Shown: positions 49,411 to 58,084 of the stretch, one piece after another
How positions within the stretch are numbered: the stretch's first letter is position 1
How the letters are laid out: each line of letters opens with the position of its first letter
Assembly: GCA_031216755.1 (NCBI GenBank)
Contig: JARUHG010000002.1
Span: forward strand, 1-64,000
Direction of reading: 5' to 3'
DNA length: 64,000 nt
DNA from: Lysobacter arvi
Lineage (GTDB): Bacteria; Pseudomonadota; Gammaproteobacteria; Xanthomonadales; Xanthomonadaceae
Position numbers and translations under genes: made by a program
The notes under the pieces: model-generated
The model's input: the letters and a program-made list of their open reading frames with translations, nothing else
What the model was told of the DNA's origin: nothing
The model's database searches: none

Positions 49411-49435
49411 CAAAGGGCCTGCGGGCCCTTTTTGC
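49411..49435 (+). terminator. Intrinsic terminator upstream of moxR
   Basis: AAAGGGCC-TGCG-GGCCCTTT followed by TTGCG forms a compact intrinsic terminator, 345 bases beyond pilQ and 86 bases before moxR. It probably separates the pil and bat operons; the 147 bases before it hold no recognised gene. Confidence 0.8.
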
Positions 49436-49520
49436 GTTGAATGCTGAATGGATGACGCGAGGCGTGAACTGCATCGTCCGTCTTCGGTCAAACTGGCCCG
49501 GATTCCCCAACGAGACCGCC

Positions 49521-50513
49521 ATGGACCGCCCCAGCGACGATCTTCCCCGCCTGCATGACGCCTTCCGCGCCCTGCGCGAGGCCCTATCGGCCGAGATCGT
49601 CGGCCAGGCGGCGCTGATCGACCGGCTGCTGATCGCCCTGTTGGCCGACGGCCATCTGCTGGTCGAAGGTGCGCCGGGCCTGGCGAAAACCAGTGCGATC
49701 CGCGCGCTCGCCGCCCGCCTGGAGGCCGACTTCGCCCGCGTCCAGTTCACGCCCGATCTGCTGCCGGCCGACCTCACCGGCACCGAAGTGTGGCGTCCGC
49801 AGGAAGGCCGTTTTGAGTTCCAGGCCGGGCCGATCTTCCATCCCATCCTCCTCGCCGACGAGATCAACCGCGCCCCGGCCAAGGTGCAGTCCGCTCTGCT
49901 GGAAGCGATGGGCGAACGCCAGGTCACGGTGGGCCGCGCGACGTATGCGCTGCCGCCGCTGTTCCTGGTCATGGCGACGCAGAATCCGATCGAACAGGAA
50001 GGCACCTTCCCGCTGCCGGAAGCGCAGCTCGACCGCTTCCTGATGTACGTGCGCATCGGTTACCCGCAGGCCGCGGCCGAGGCCGAGATTCTCCGCCTGG
50101 CGCGCGATCGTGCGCGACACGCCACGCAGCACGTCGCCACCACCGTCCAGCGCATGTCGATGGACGACGTCTTCGCCGCGCGCAACGCCGTGCTCGACCT
50201 GCATCTGGCGCCGGCGGTCGAACGCTACCTGATCGAACTCGTCCTCGCCTCGCGCGATGCCGCCCGTTACGACGCGACGCTCGCCCGGCGCATCGCATGG
50301 GGCGCCAGCCCGCGCGGCTCGATCGCGCTGGAGCGCTGCGCGCGTGCGCATGCGTGGCTCGCCGGCCGCGATTTCGTCACGCCGGACGACGTGCGCGCCG
50401 TCGCCCCCGACGTGCTGCGCCACCGCATCCTGCCCAGCTACGAGGCGACCGCCGAAGGTTGGGACGGCGAGCGTCTGGTGGCCGAGCTGCTCCAGCGCGT
50501 TCCGCTGCCGTAA
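49521..50513 (+). CDS. moxR: MoxR family AAA+ ATPase
   Basis: Hexameric ATPase thought to remodel partner VWA proteins. The 330 residues contain Walker A GAPGLAKTS, the LLADEINRAP Walker B box, PPLFLVMATQNPIEQEGTFPLPEAQLDRFL (sensor and arginine finger region) and the C-terminal lid domain. It starts a tightly packed operon with DUF58, DUF4381 and two VWA genes, the classic MoxR/BatA/BatB/BatD cluster. Members influence envelope stress or metalloenzyme assembly; the specific substrate is not known. Confidence 0.94.
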   Translation: MDRPSDDLPRLHDAFRALREALSAEIVGQAALIDRLLIALLADGHLLVEGAPGLAKTSAIRALAARLEADFARVQFTPDLLPADLTGTEVWRPQEGRFEFQAGPIFHPILLADEINRAPAKVQSALLEAMGERQVTVGRATYALPPLFLVMATQNPIEQEGTFPLPEAQLDRFLMYVRIGYPQAAAEAEILRLARDRARHATQHVATTVQRMSMDDVFAARNAVLDLHLAPAVERYLIELVLASRDAARYDATLARRIAWGASPRGSIALERCARAHAWLAGRDFVTPDDVRAVAPDVLRHRILPSYEATAEGWDGERLVAELLQRVPLP

Positions 50514-50593
50514 GGCGGACGGCCGATCGCCAACGTCCGCGATCTTCCGCCCATCGATCACGCTCACGCATACGACGCTTTCCGAACCGGCCC

Positions 50594-51541
50594 GTGCACA
50601 CACCCACGCCACACCGCGAAGCCACCGCCGGCAACGGCGTTTCGCCGACGCTCGCGGAATTGGTTGCGCTGCGCCAGGCCGTGGCGGGACGGCGTCCGGC
50701 GCAGCGCGGCCGTTTCGGCGTGAGCGGCCACGCGTTGTCGCCGCTGCGAGGCCGCGGCATGGAGTACGCCGAATCGCGTGAGTACGTGGCCGGCGACGAT
50801 GCACGCCACATCGATTGGCGGCTCACCGCCCGCACGGGCCGTGCGCACACCAAACTGTTCCAGGCCGAGCGCGAGCGGCTGAGCCTCATCGTCGCCGATA
50901 CGTCCCCATCGCTGTACTTCGGCACGCGCGTGCGCTTCAAGTCCGTGCAGGCGGCGCGGGCGGGCGCGGTCGCTGCGTGGGCGGCGGTGCGCGACGGCGA
51001 TCGCATCGCGGCGCTGCGCGCAAGCGCGCGCGAAGCGCCCATCGCACCCGCGGCCGGTCCGCGCGGCGCGTTGCGCGTCCTCGATGCGCTCACGCGCTGG
51101 TACGCGCGTGCGCCGGACGATGACGCGGGACTTGGCGTCGCACTGGATCATGCACAACGCCTGCTGCGTCCGGGGTCGCGCCTCATCGTGCTCGCCGACC
51201 CCGCAAGCGTCGCCGGCTTGCCGGCGCAGCGTTGGCCCGCACTGTCGCATCATCATGAAGTCATCGTGCTGCTGCTGACCGATCCACTCGAAATCGCTCC
51301 GCCGAAAGCCTCGCTTCCGTTCCTCGGCAATGGCGGCGCTGCGCGCGACGCGCATCGCATCGACATCGACCTGTCCGTCGCCGCGCAGCGACAGGCCTGG
51401 CGAAACGAATTCGGCCGCCCGCTCGAAGCCGCCCTCGCGCAGCTGCCCGCGCGCGGCGTGCGCGTGCAGGCGTTGTCCACGGAGGCCGATAGCGCGTCGT
51501 GGTTGCCGCTGCTCGGCCGCAACCGGCCCCTGGTGGCGTGA
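50594..51541 (+). CDS. DUF58 domain protein
   Basis: A soluble 315-residue protein with the DUF58 signature GHALSPLRGRGMEYAESREYVAGDDARHIDW, which is the family's most conserved region, and a VWA-like C-terminal half (RLIVLADPASVAG, EVIVLLLTDPLEI). The GTG start at 50594 gives a plausible length; the frame runs on upstream but into the moxR gene. One of the Bat operon's intracellular components, with unknown molecular role. Confidence 0.86.
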   Translation: MHTPTPHREATAGNGVSPTLAELVALRQAVAGRRPAQRGRFGVSGHALSPLRGRGMEYAESREYVAGDDARHIDWRLTARTGRAHTKLFQAERERLSLIVADTSPSLYFGTRVRFKSVQAARAGAVAAWAAVRDGDRIAALRASAREAPIAPAAGPRGALRVLDALTRWYARAPDDDAGLGVALDHAQRLLRPGSRLIVLADPASVAGLPAQRWPALSHHHEVIVLLLTDPLEIAPPKASLPFLGNGGAARDAHRIDIDLSVAAQRQAWRNEFGRPLEAALAQLPARGVRVQALSTEADSASWLPLLGRNRPLVA

Positions 51542-52026
51542 TGGCCGCGCCCGCATCGCTCGTGCTGCGCGACATCCACGCCACGGCCGCGCCGCCGTGG
51601 TGGCCGCCGGCGCCGGGCTGGTGGATCGTCGCCGGCGTCCTGATCGCGACGCTGGCACTCCTCGCCGCGTGGCGCGCACGTGTACGTCGTCGGCGAATCG
51701 CGATCGCCGCATTGTTCGATCGCGAGGTCGATGCCGCGCCGACGCCGTCGCAGCAGGTCGCCGCGATGTCCGAACTGCTGCGTCGCGCGGCGCGCAGGCA
51801 CGATGCCGTTGCGGACACGCTGCAGGGCGAGGACTGGCTGCGCCATCTCGATGCGGCCGCGGGAAAACCGGGACGCAGGGCGCCCGTTCGAACCGGTTTC
51901 TCCGACGGCCCGGGTCGGCTGCTGCTCGACGGCGGCTTCCGGCGCGAGGTGAACCCCGCCGATGTCGCCGCGCTACGCGTGCTCGCGCGCGAACGTTTCC
52001 TGCAGTGGATGGGCGTGTCCCGGTGA
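51541..52026 (+). CDS. DUF4381 domain protein (small membrane component of the bat operon)
   Basis: A 161-residue protein with one membrane helix near the N-terminus (WWIVAGVLIATLALLAAW) and a cytoplasmic C-terminus that includes SELLRRAARRHD and LLLDGGFRREVNPADVAAL. The layout matches DUF4381, a minor component of Bat-type operons. Its ATG overlaps the stop of the DUF58 gene by one base and its stop overlaps the batA start, so the three are translationally coupled. Confidence 0.84.
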   Translation: MAAPASLVLRDIHATAAPPWWPPAPGWWIVAGVLIATLALLAAWRARVRRRRIAIAALFDREVDAAPTPSQQVAAMSELLRRAARRHDAVADTLQGEDWLRHLDAAAGKPGRRAPVRTGFSDGPGRLLLDGGFRREVNPADVAALRVLARERFLQWMGVSR

Positions 52027-53045
52027 TCGACGCGCTGCTCGCTCCGCTGCTCTGGCTGCACGACCATTTTGCGTGGCCGTGGATGCTGCTCGCGCTTCCG
52101 CTGCCTTGGTTCGCGCGATGGCTGTTGCCGCCCGCGCGACATGCGTCGTCGGCGGCATTGCGCGCGCCGTTCGGCGATCGGCTCGATCGCGTCGCGCACG
52201 CCGGCGGCCGCAGCGTGCTCGGTTCGCGTGCCGGCTGGCTCGTGTGGCTGGCGTGGATCGCGCTGTGCATCGCCGCGGCGCGTCCGCAGCAACTCGGCGA
52301 CGCCGTGCAACCGCCACAGGTCGGGCGCGACCTGATGCTCGCACTCGATCTCTCCGGCAGCATGCGCGAGCCCGACATGGAGCTGGGCGGCCGCACCGTC
52401 GACCGCCTCACGGCGGCGAAGGCGGTGCTGGCCGATTTCCTCGATCGTCGCCGTGGCGACCGCGTGGGACTGATCGTCTTCGGTCGTCGCGCGTATGCCC
52501 TCACGCCGCTCACGCACGACCTCGCGTCCGTGCGCCAGCAGCTGGAAGACAGCGTGATCGGCCTGGCGGGACAGGAAACCGCCATCGGCGACACCATCGC
52601 GCTTGCGACCAAGCGCCTGCGCGGACAGCCGGCGCAGCAGCGCGTGCTGGTGTTGCTCACCGACGGCGTCAATACCGCGGGGCTGCTCGAGCCGAAGAAG
52701 GCCGCCGACATCGCCAAGGCCGAAGGCGTGCGCATCCACACCATCGCCTTCGGCGGCGAGGGCACGATGTCGCTGTTCGGCCTGCCGGTGCCGATGCCCG
52801 GCGCCGGCGACGAGATCGACGAGGCCACCCTGCGCGAGATCGCGCGCAACACCGGTGGGCGGTTTTTCCGCGCGCGCGACACCTCGCAGCTGGCGGGAAT
52901 CTATGCGGAAATCGACCGGCTCGAACCCATCGAACGCCCCGGGCAGGCCGTTCGCCCGCGCATCGAACGCTACCCGTGGCCGCTCGGCGCGGCGTTCGCA
53001 CTGGCACTGATCGCCTTCGCGTGGCCGCAACGGAGGCGCGCATGA
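52023..53045 (+). CDS. batA: VWA domain protein BatA
   Basis: Inner-membrane VWA protein of 340 residues. Two membrane helices (about 17-35 and 70-90) precede the VWA domain; the metal-ion-dependent adhesion site is intact as DLSGS (MIDAS DxSxS), with the TPLTHD and LLTDG segments supplying the remaining ligands. A C-terminal helix (PWPLGAAFALALIAFAWP) closes the chain. The GTG start overlaps the preceding gene (GTGA). Bat proteins act with MoxR on envelope integrity; the target is unknown. Confidence 0.92.
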   Translation: MIDALLAPLLWLHDHFAWPWMLLALPLPWFARWLLPPARHASSAALRAPFGDRLDRVAHAGGRSVLGSRAGWLVWLAWIALCIAAARPQQLGDAVQPPQVGRDLMLALDLSGSMREPDMELGGRTVDRLTAAKAVLADFLDRRRGDRVGLIVFGRRAYALTPLTHDLASVRQQLEDSVIGLAGQETAIGDTIALATKRLRGQPAQQRVLVLLTDGVNTAGLLEPKKAADIAKAEGVRIHTIAFGGEGTMSLFGLPVPMPGAGDEIDEATLREIARNTGGRFFRARDTSQLAGIYAEIDRLEPIERPGQAVRPRIERYPWPLGAAFALALIAFAWPQRRRA

Positions 53046-54781
53046 ATGCGTTCGCGGATCTGTCGTTCGCGTCGCTGCACCTGCTGCGCCCGCAGTGGTT
53101 GTGGGCCCTGCTCGCGCTGCCGTTGCTGCTGGGCGCGTGGCGCGTGCGGCGACGTCGCACCAGCATCTGGCGCGAGAACGTCGATGCGCACCTGCTGCCG
53201 CACCTGCTGGTCGAGCGCGGCGGCGCACGCGTGCGATGGGGCGCGTGGCTCGCGTCGCTGGCGTACGTGCTGGCGGTGCTCGCGCTGGCCGGACCGAGCT
53301 GGCGGCAGGTTGCGCAACCGCTGTGGCAGAGCCACACACCGCTGGTGGTCGCCGTCGATCTGTCCGGCGCCGCGCTTGCCGCCGATCTGCCGCCGTCGCG
53401 ATTGGCGCAATCGCGTGCGAAATTGTCCACGCTGCTACGCGAACGCCAGGGCGGCCAGGTCGCGCTCGTCGCGTTCGCCGACGATGCGTTCACCGTCGCG
53501 CCGCTCACCGAGGACGCCGCGAACGTCGCGCTGTTCCTCGATGCGCTCTCGCCCGAGGTGATGCCCGTCGACGGGCAGCGGGCCGATCGTGCGATCGAAT
53601 GGTCGGCCCGGTTGCTGAAACAGGCGGGCTTCGATCGCGGCCGCATCCTGCTGATGACCGATCACGCCGGCGATGGCGCCAATGACGCCGCGTCGTCGGC
53701 GGCGACGCAGGGATTTCGCGTGGACGTGCTCGGCGTCGGCGCCGAAGCCGGCGCGCCGTATCGACGCGGCGACGGCACGTTCGCCCATGCGCGGCTCGAC
53801 GAAGCTTCGCTGCGTGGCCTCGCGTCGGCCGGCAACGGACGTTACGCCCGCATCGCCAGCGACGACGGCGACCTGCGCGCGCTGGGCGTGCTCGATCCGA
53901 CGGGCACCGACGACGCCACGCGCGTGGAAGGCAAACGCGGCCATGCGTGGCAGGACGAGGGTTACTGGCTGCTGCCGCCGCTGATGTTGCTGGCACTGTT
54001 CGCGTTCCGCCGCCGTGGCGCACTGGCGGTCATCGCGATGTGCGCGTTCTGGCCCCCCGTAAAGGCCGCCGACCTGTGGCGACGGGCCGACCAGATCGAA
54101 CACGCCCAGATCGCGCGGGGCAACGAGGCCTTCCGTCGCGGCGACTTCAACGCCGCCGCGCAGGCGTACCAGTCGGCCGACAGTGCCGACGCGCATTACA
54201 ACCGTGGCAACGCGCTGGCGAAGGCGGGGCAGTATCCGCAGGCCATCGCGGCGTACGACGAGGCGCTCAAGCGGCAGCCGGACATGCCCGACGCCATCGC
54301 CAACAAGCGCGCGGTGCAGGCGGCGATGCAGCGCAAGCCGCCGCAGGGCGGCGGGCAATCGAAGGACCCGCAGAAGCAGGACCGCAAGCCCGATCCGGCC
54401 TCGCAGTCCGGCCAGGGCCAGCAGCGTCCGCAACCGCAGCAGGACCCGTCGTCGCAGAAGCAGGAACCACAGCCGCCATCCGGGCAGCAGGATGCGCAGC
54501 AGCGCTCGCAGTCGGGTAACGAGCCATCCCCCGCCGACGCGCAACGTCAACGCGATGCCGATGCCGCGCAGCGCGAACGCATGCAGCGCGCGTTGCAGCA
54601 GTCGCAGGCGAAGCCGCAGCCACCGGACGAATCGCGCAACGAAACGCCGCAGCAGCGCGAACAGCGCCTTGCGAACGAAGCCTGGCTACGCCGGGTGCCG
54701 GACGATCCGGGCGGCCTGTTGCGCGAGAAATTCCGCATCGAGCACGAGCGCCGCCGCAGCGGCGGCGAGGCCAACGAATGA
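53042..54781 (+). CDS. VWA-TPR fusion protein (BatB-BatC)
   Basis: A 579-residue fusion. The N-terminal half is BatB-like: two membrane helices, then a VWA domain in which the MIDAS motif reads DLSGA, the final Ser being replaced by Ala, so metal binding may be weakened. After another membrane helix (WLLPPLMLLALFAFRR, about 300-318) the C-terminal half is BatC-like: a TPR array (about 335-415, including NRGNALAKAGQYPQAIAAYDEALKR) and a long Gln/Pro/Ser-rich low-complexity tail. In some bacteria BatB and BatC are separate genes; here they are fused. The ATG overlaps batA by four bases. Confidence 0.9.
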   Translation: MNAFADLSFASLHLLRPQWLWALLALPLLLGAWRVRRRRTSIWRENVDAHLLPHLLVERGGARVRWGAWLASLAYVLAVLALAGPSWRQVAQPLWQSHTPLVVAVDLSGAALAADLPPSRLAQSRAKLSTLLRERQGGQVALVAFADDAFTVAPLTEDAANVALFLDALSPEVMPVDGQRADRAIEWSARLLKQAGFDRGRILLMTDHAGDGANDAASSAATQGFRVDVLGVGAEAGAPYRRGDGTFAHARLDEASLRGLASAGNGRYARIASDDGDLRALGVLDPTGTDDATRVEGKRGHAWQDEGYWLLPPLMLLALFAFRRRGALAVIAMCAFWPPVKAADLWRRADQIEHAQIARGNEAFRRGDFNAAAQAYQSADSADAHYNRGNALAKAGQYPQAIAAYDEALKRQPDMPDAIANKRAVQAAMQRKPPQGGGQSKDPQKQDRKPDPASQSGQGQQRPQPQQDPSSQKQEPQPPSGQQDAQQRSQSGNEPSPADAQRQRDADAAQRERMQRALQQSQAKPQPPDESRNETPQQREQRLANEAWLRRVPDDPGGLLREKFRIEHERRRSGGEANE

Positions 54782-56517
54782 ACGTCGCACGCCTGTTTTC
54801 CCCACCGGCCGTTCCGTCCCGCCTGTTCGCGCGCGCGACGTTGCTGTTGCTGATCGCGCTCGCCAGCCTGGATGCGACGGCGCAGGTGCGCGCGTGGCTG
54901 GATCGCGACCGCATCGCGATGGGCGAAACGGTCACGCTGAACATCGAAAGCACGGCCGCGACGACCTCGACTGAACCCGATTACGCGCCGCTGCTCACCG
55001 ACTTCTTCGTCAGCGGCCGCACGAGCCGACGCGAGTTCGTCATGGGCACCGGCGGCAGCACGGTGCGCACGTTGTACGCGGTGGCGTTGCGCCCGCGCCG
55101 CGATGGCCTGATCACCGTGCCCGCGCTCAACGTCGGCAGCCTGCGCACGCAGCCCATTCCGTTGACCGTGGCGCCGGCCGCCGCGCCGTCGCCCACGCGG
55201 ACGGAAGAGGTGTTCATCGAAAGCGAGGCGGACGATCCGGATCCGTACGTGCAGCAATCGGTCGGCTGGGTGGTGCGGCTGTACTCGGCGACGCCGCTGA
55301 TCTCCGGGCAGCTCGACCAGGACGCGCCCGACGGCGCCTCGCTGCAGCGCGTGGGCGACGACGCGCAGTACCAGCGCGACATCGGAGGCCGCCGCTACCA
55401 CGTGGTCGAACGCCGCTTCCTGCTGGTGCCCGAACGCAGCGGCGTACTCACGGTGCCGCCAGCGCGTTTCGAAGGCCGCGGCGCGGGCGGTTTCTTCGAC
55501 GACCTGCTGGGCGGCGGCCGTGGCGGCGCGCTCGACGCGGTGGGTTCGCCGCGCAAGCTCGACGTGCAGCCGGCGCCGGCGAACGCGCCGCAGCCGTGGC
55601 TGCCGTTGCAGAACCTGACGTTGCGTTACCAGTCGACGCCGCAGGAACTGCGCGTGGGCAGCGCCGCGACCGTCACCGTGGAGGCGACGGCCGATGGCGC
55701 CACGGCCGCGCAGATGCCGGAATTGCAGCTGCCGTCGATCGACGGCGTGCAGGTGTTCGCCGAACCGGTACAGGCCGACGAGCGCTTCGTCGACGGACGT
55801 CCGCGCGTGAAGCTGACGCGTCGCTTCTCGCTGGTGCCGGCGCGCGAAGGCGATGCGCGAATGGCCGGCCTGCAGGTGCGTTGGTGGGACGTGCGCGCGG
55901 GCGAAGCGCAGACCTCGACGTTGCCACCGTTGTCATGGACGGTGCTGCCGGGCGCCGCGGCCGCCGCGAACATGTCGCCGGCGCCGTCGGCGTCGGCGGG
56001 CGGGCAGATCGCGCCCGGGCCGGGCAACGCCGCCGCCTCGCCCATGGCGCGCTTCACCGACCTGGGCGGCGCGAACAAGGCGTGGGTGCTTGCGGCGGTG
56101 CTGTTCGCTGCGCTGTGGTTGCTCACGCTGGTGTGGGGACTGCATCGCGGCGACGCAGCCAAGGTGGTCTCGAAAGCGCAGGACGATACGCCTGCCGCGC
56201 CGCATGCCAGTCACGTGGATCTCAAACGCCTGATCGATCGCGGCGATCTGGGCGACGTGGCCGACGCGCTGTGCGCCATGGCGCATCCGCCGGCACGCGA
56301 TCTGGACGAGGCGCGCGAGCGCCTGGCCGACGCCGACCAGCGCACCGCGGTGGACGAACTCCAACGCGCCCGCTGGGGCGGGGGCAGCGCCGTGACGGCG
56401 CGCGAGGCATTGCGTCGCGCGTTCGCGACAGGGCCGACCTGGCGTTCCGTACCGACCCGGACGGCCTCGCCGCTGCCGCCGCTGTATCCGCCGGACGGAC
56501 CCGGGCAACGAGGCTGA
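54778..56517 (+). CDS. batD: BatD family protein
   Basis: An envelope protein of 579 residues. An N-terminal signal (LLLLIALASLDATA) leads to a beta-rich BatD region starting QVRAWLDRDRIAMGETVTLNIES; a second repeat-like beta unit follows near VQAWLPLQ. A membrane helix near the C-terminus (WVLAAVLFAALWLLTLVWGL, about 430-450) precedes a short cytoplasmic tail. It overlaps the fusion gene by four bases and ends the operon. Function: part of the MoxR/Bat system, periplasmic face, molecular role unknown. Confidence 0.9.
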   Translation: MNVARLFSPPAVPSRLFARATLLLLIALASLDATAQVRAWLDRDRIAMGETVTLNIESTAATTSTEPDYAPLLTDFFVSGRTSRREFVMGTGGSTVRTLYAVALRPRRDGLITVPALNVGSLRTQPIPLTVAPAAAPSPTRTEEVFIESEADDPDPYVQQSVGWVVRLYSATPLISGQLDQDAPDGASLQRVGDDAQYQRDIGGRRYHVVERRFLLVPERSGVLTVPPARFEGRGAGGFFDDLLGGGRGGALDAVGSPRKLDVQPAPANAPQPWLPLQNLTLRYQSTPQELRVGSAATVTVEATADGATAAQMPELQLPSIDGVQVFAEPVQADERFVDGRPRVKLTRRFSLVPAREGDARMAGLQVRWWDVRAGEAQTSTLPPLSWTVLPGAAAAANMSPAPSASAGGQIAPGPGNAAASPMARFTDLGGANKAWVLAAVLFAALWLLTLVWGLHRGDAAKVVSKAQDDTPAAPHASHVDLKRLIDRGDLGDVADALCAMAHPPARDLDEARERLADADQRTAVDELQRARWGGGSAVTAREALRRAFATGPTWRSVPTRTASPLPPLYPPDGPGQRG

Positions 56518-56571
56518 AGCCCCGGAGCTGGTGTAATCTCGCCGGCTGATTTTGCCGACGAGACGCGCCGA

Positions 56572-57921
56572 ATGAGCCACATCGCCCTGCCCGAAGCCCG
56601 CATGCCGGCGAAGGGGATGCCCCTCCACATCAAGGTGATGCTCGGCTTCATCGCAGGCGCGATGCTCGGCCTGTTCGCCCATTTCGTGGCGCCGGGCTCG
56701 CCGATCGTGATGGGCACGGTGAGCTACGTTGCGCAGCCGGTGGGGCAGATCTTCCTGGCGTTGCTCTTCATGCTGGTGCTGCCGCTGATGTTCTCGGCGC
56801 TGGTGCTGGGCGTGGCGGAGCTGGGCGACGTCGCCAGCCTCGGACGCCTGGGCTGGCGCACGCTGATCTACACCGCGGTGGTCACGCTCATCGCGGTCGC
56901 CATCGGCCTGATGATGGTGAACCTGATCGGCCCGGGGCACGGGCTGGATCGCAGCATGCTCGACCAGGCCATGGCGCAGGGCGCGCAGAAGGCCGGCGAG
57001 ATCGCCGCCACCGGCCAGCAGCTGGATTTCATGAAGATGCTGCTGGGCATCGTGCCGAAGAACGTGCTCGCCGCCGCCGTCGACGACAAGCAGAAGCTGG
57101 GGGTGATGTTCTTCGCGCTGATGCTCGGCATCGGCCTGGTGATGACGCCCAGCCCGCACACGCAGGCGTTCAAGAGCGCGGTGCAGGGGCTGTTCGAGAT
57201 CTGCATGCGCCTGATCGGCATGATCATCAAGCTCGCGCCGTATGCGGTGGCGTGCCTGATGTTCGCGCTGTGCGCGCAGTTCGGCTGGGAACTGCTGCTA
57301 GTGCTGGGCAAGTTCGCGCTGACCGTGGTGCTCGCCATCGCCGTGCACATGTTCATCGTGCTGCCGCTGTGGGTGAAGTTCGCCGGCGGCATGAGCCCGC
57401 GCGCGTTCTTCCGCGGCAGCCAGGAAGCGCTGCTGACCGCGTTCGCCACCGCGTCCTCCACCGGCACGCTGCCGGTGACGCTGCGCGTGGCCGAACAGAA
57501 CCTCAAGCTGCCGCGCAAGGTCTCGCGCTTCGTGCTGACGGTGGGCGCATCCGCCAACCACCACGGCACCGCGCTGTTCGAAGGCATCACGGTGCTGTTC
57601 CTGGCGCAGGCGTTCGGCGTGGAGCTGACGCTGATGCACCAGGTGATGGTGCTGGGCCTGTGCCTGCTCGGCGGTATCGGTACCGCCGGCGTGCCGGCCG
57701 GTTCGCTGCCGGTCATCGCGATGATCTGCGCCGTGCTCGGCATTCCCGCCGAGGGCGTGGGCATCATCCTCGGCGTCGATCGCTTCCTCGACATGTGCCG
57801 CACCTCGCTCAACGTCACCGGCGACCTGGCGACCGCGGTCGTCGTCGCCAACCGCAGCGGCGACGTGGCCGAATCCGACGTCGTGCTGCCGGCCGAAACC
57901 GCACCGGAAGCCGCACACTGA
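56572..57921 (+). CDS. Dicarboxylate/amino acid:cation symporter (DAACS), copy 1
   Basis: A 449-residue membrane transporter of the glutamate/aspartate (GltP/GltPh) fold. The HP1 segment reads ASSTGTLP instead of SSSATLP; the TM7 NMDGT motif is replaced by NHHGT (Asn329, His331 at the position of GltPh Asp312). In TM8, GVDRFLDMCRTSLNVTGD keeps all the residues equivalent to GltPh Asp394, Arg397, Thr398, Asn401 and Asp405, suggesting aspartate/glutamate-type substrates. The missing Asp is normally part of a sodium site, so coupling may differ (protons or fewer Na+). Its paralogue lies 164 bases downstream. Confidence 0.92.
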   Translation: MSHIALPEARMPAKGMPLHIKVMLGFIAGAMLGLFAHFVAPGSPIVMGTVSYVAQPVGQIFLALLFMLVLPLMFSALVLGVAELGDVASLGRLGWRTLIYTAVVTLIAVAIGLMMVNLIGPGHGLDRSMLDQAMAQGAQKAGEIAATGQQLDFMKMLLGIVPKNVLAAAVDDKQKLGVMFFALMLGIGLVMTPSPHTQAFKSAVQGLFEICMRLIGMIIKLAPYAVACLMFALCAQFGWELLLVLGKFALTVVLAIAVHMFIVLPLWVKFAGGMSPRAFFRGSQEALLTAFATASSTGTLPVTLRVAEQNLKLPRKVSRFVLTVGASANHHGTALFEGITVLFLAQAFGVELTLMHQVMVLGLCLLGGIGTAGVPAGSLPVIAMICAVLGIPAEGVGIILGVDRFLDMCRTSLNVTGDLATAVVVANRSGDVAESDVVLPAETAPEAAH

Positions 57922-58084
57922 CGCGCACCGTCGCCGGTTCGCGCCGGCGGCGTGGGCGCATGCGTGCGCAATCCGCGTGCAACGCATGCCGAATCTGGCC
58001 CGGTCCGCGAAGTGGCGGATGAAGACGCCCTCCACGCGCGTTTCTGCATCATCCTGAGCTCCCGCCGCTGCGTGGAGTTCCGGG

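Noticed and set aside
49335-49520. N-terminal extension of moxR
   Set aside because: It would read through the intrinsic terminator at 49411-49435 and has no MoxR-like sequence; the ATG at 49521 fits the family.
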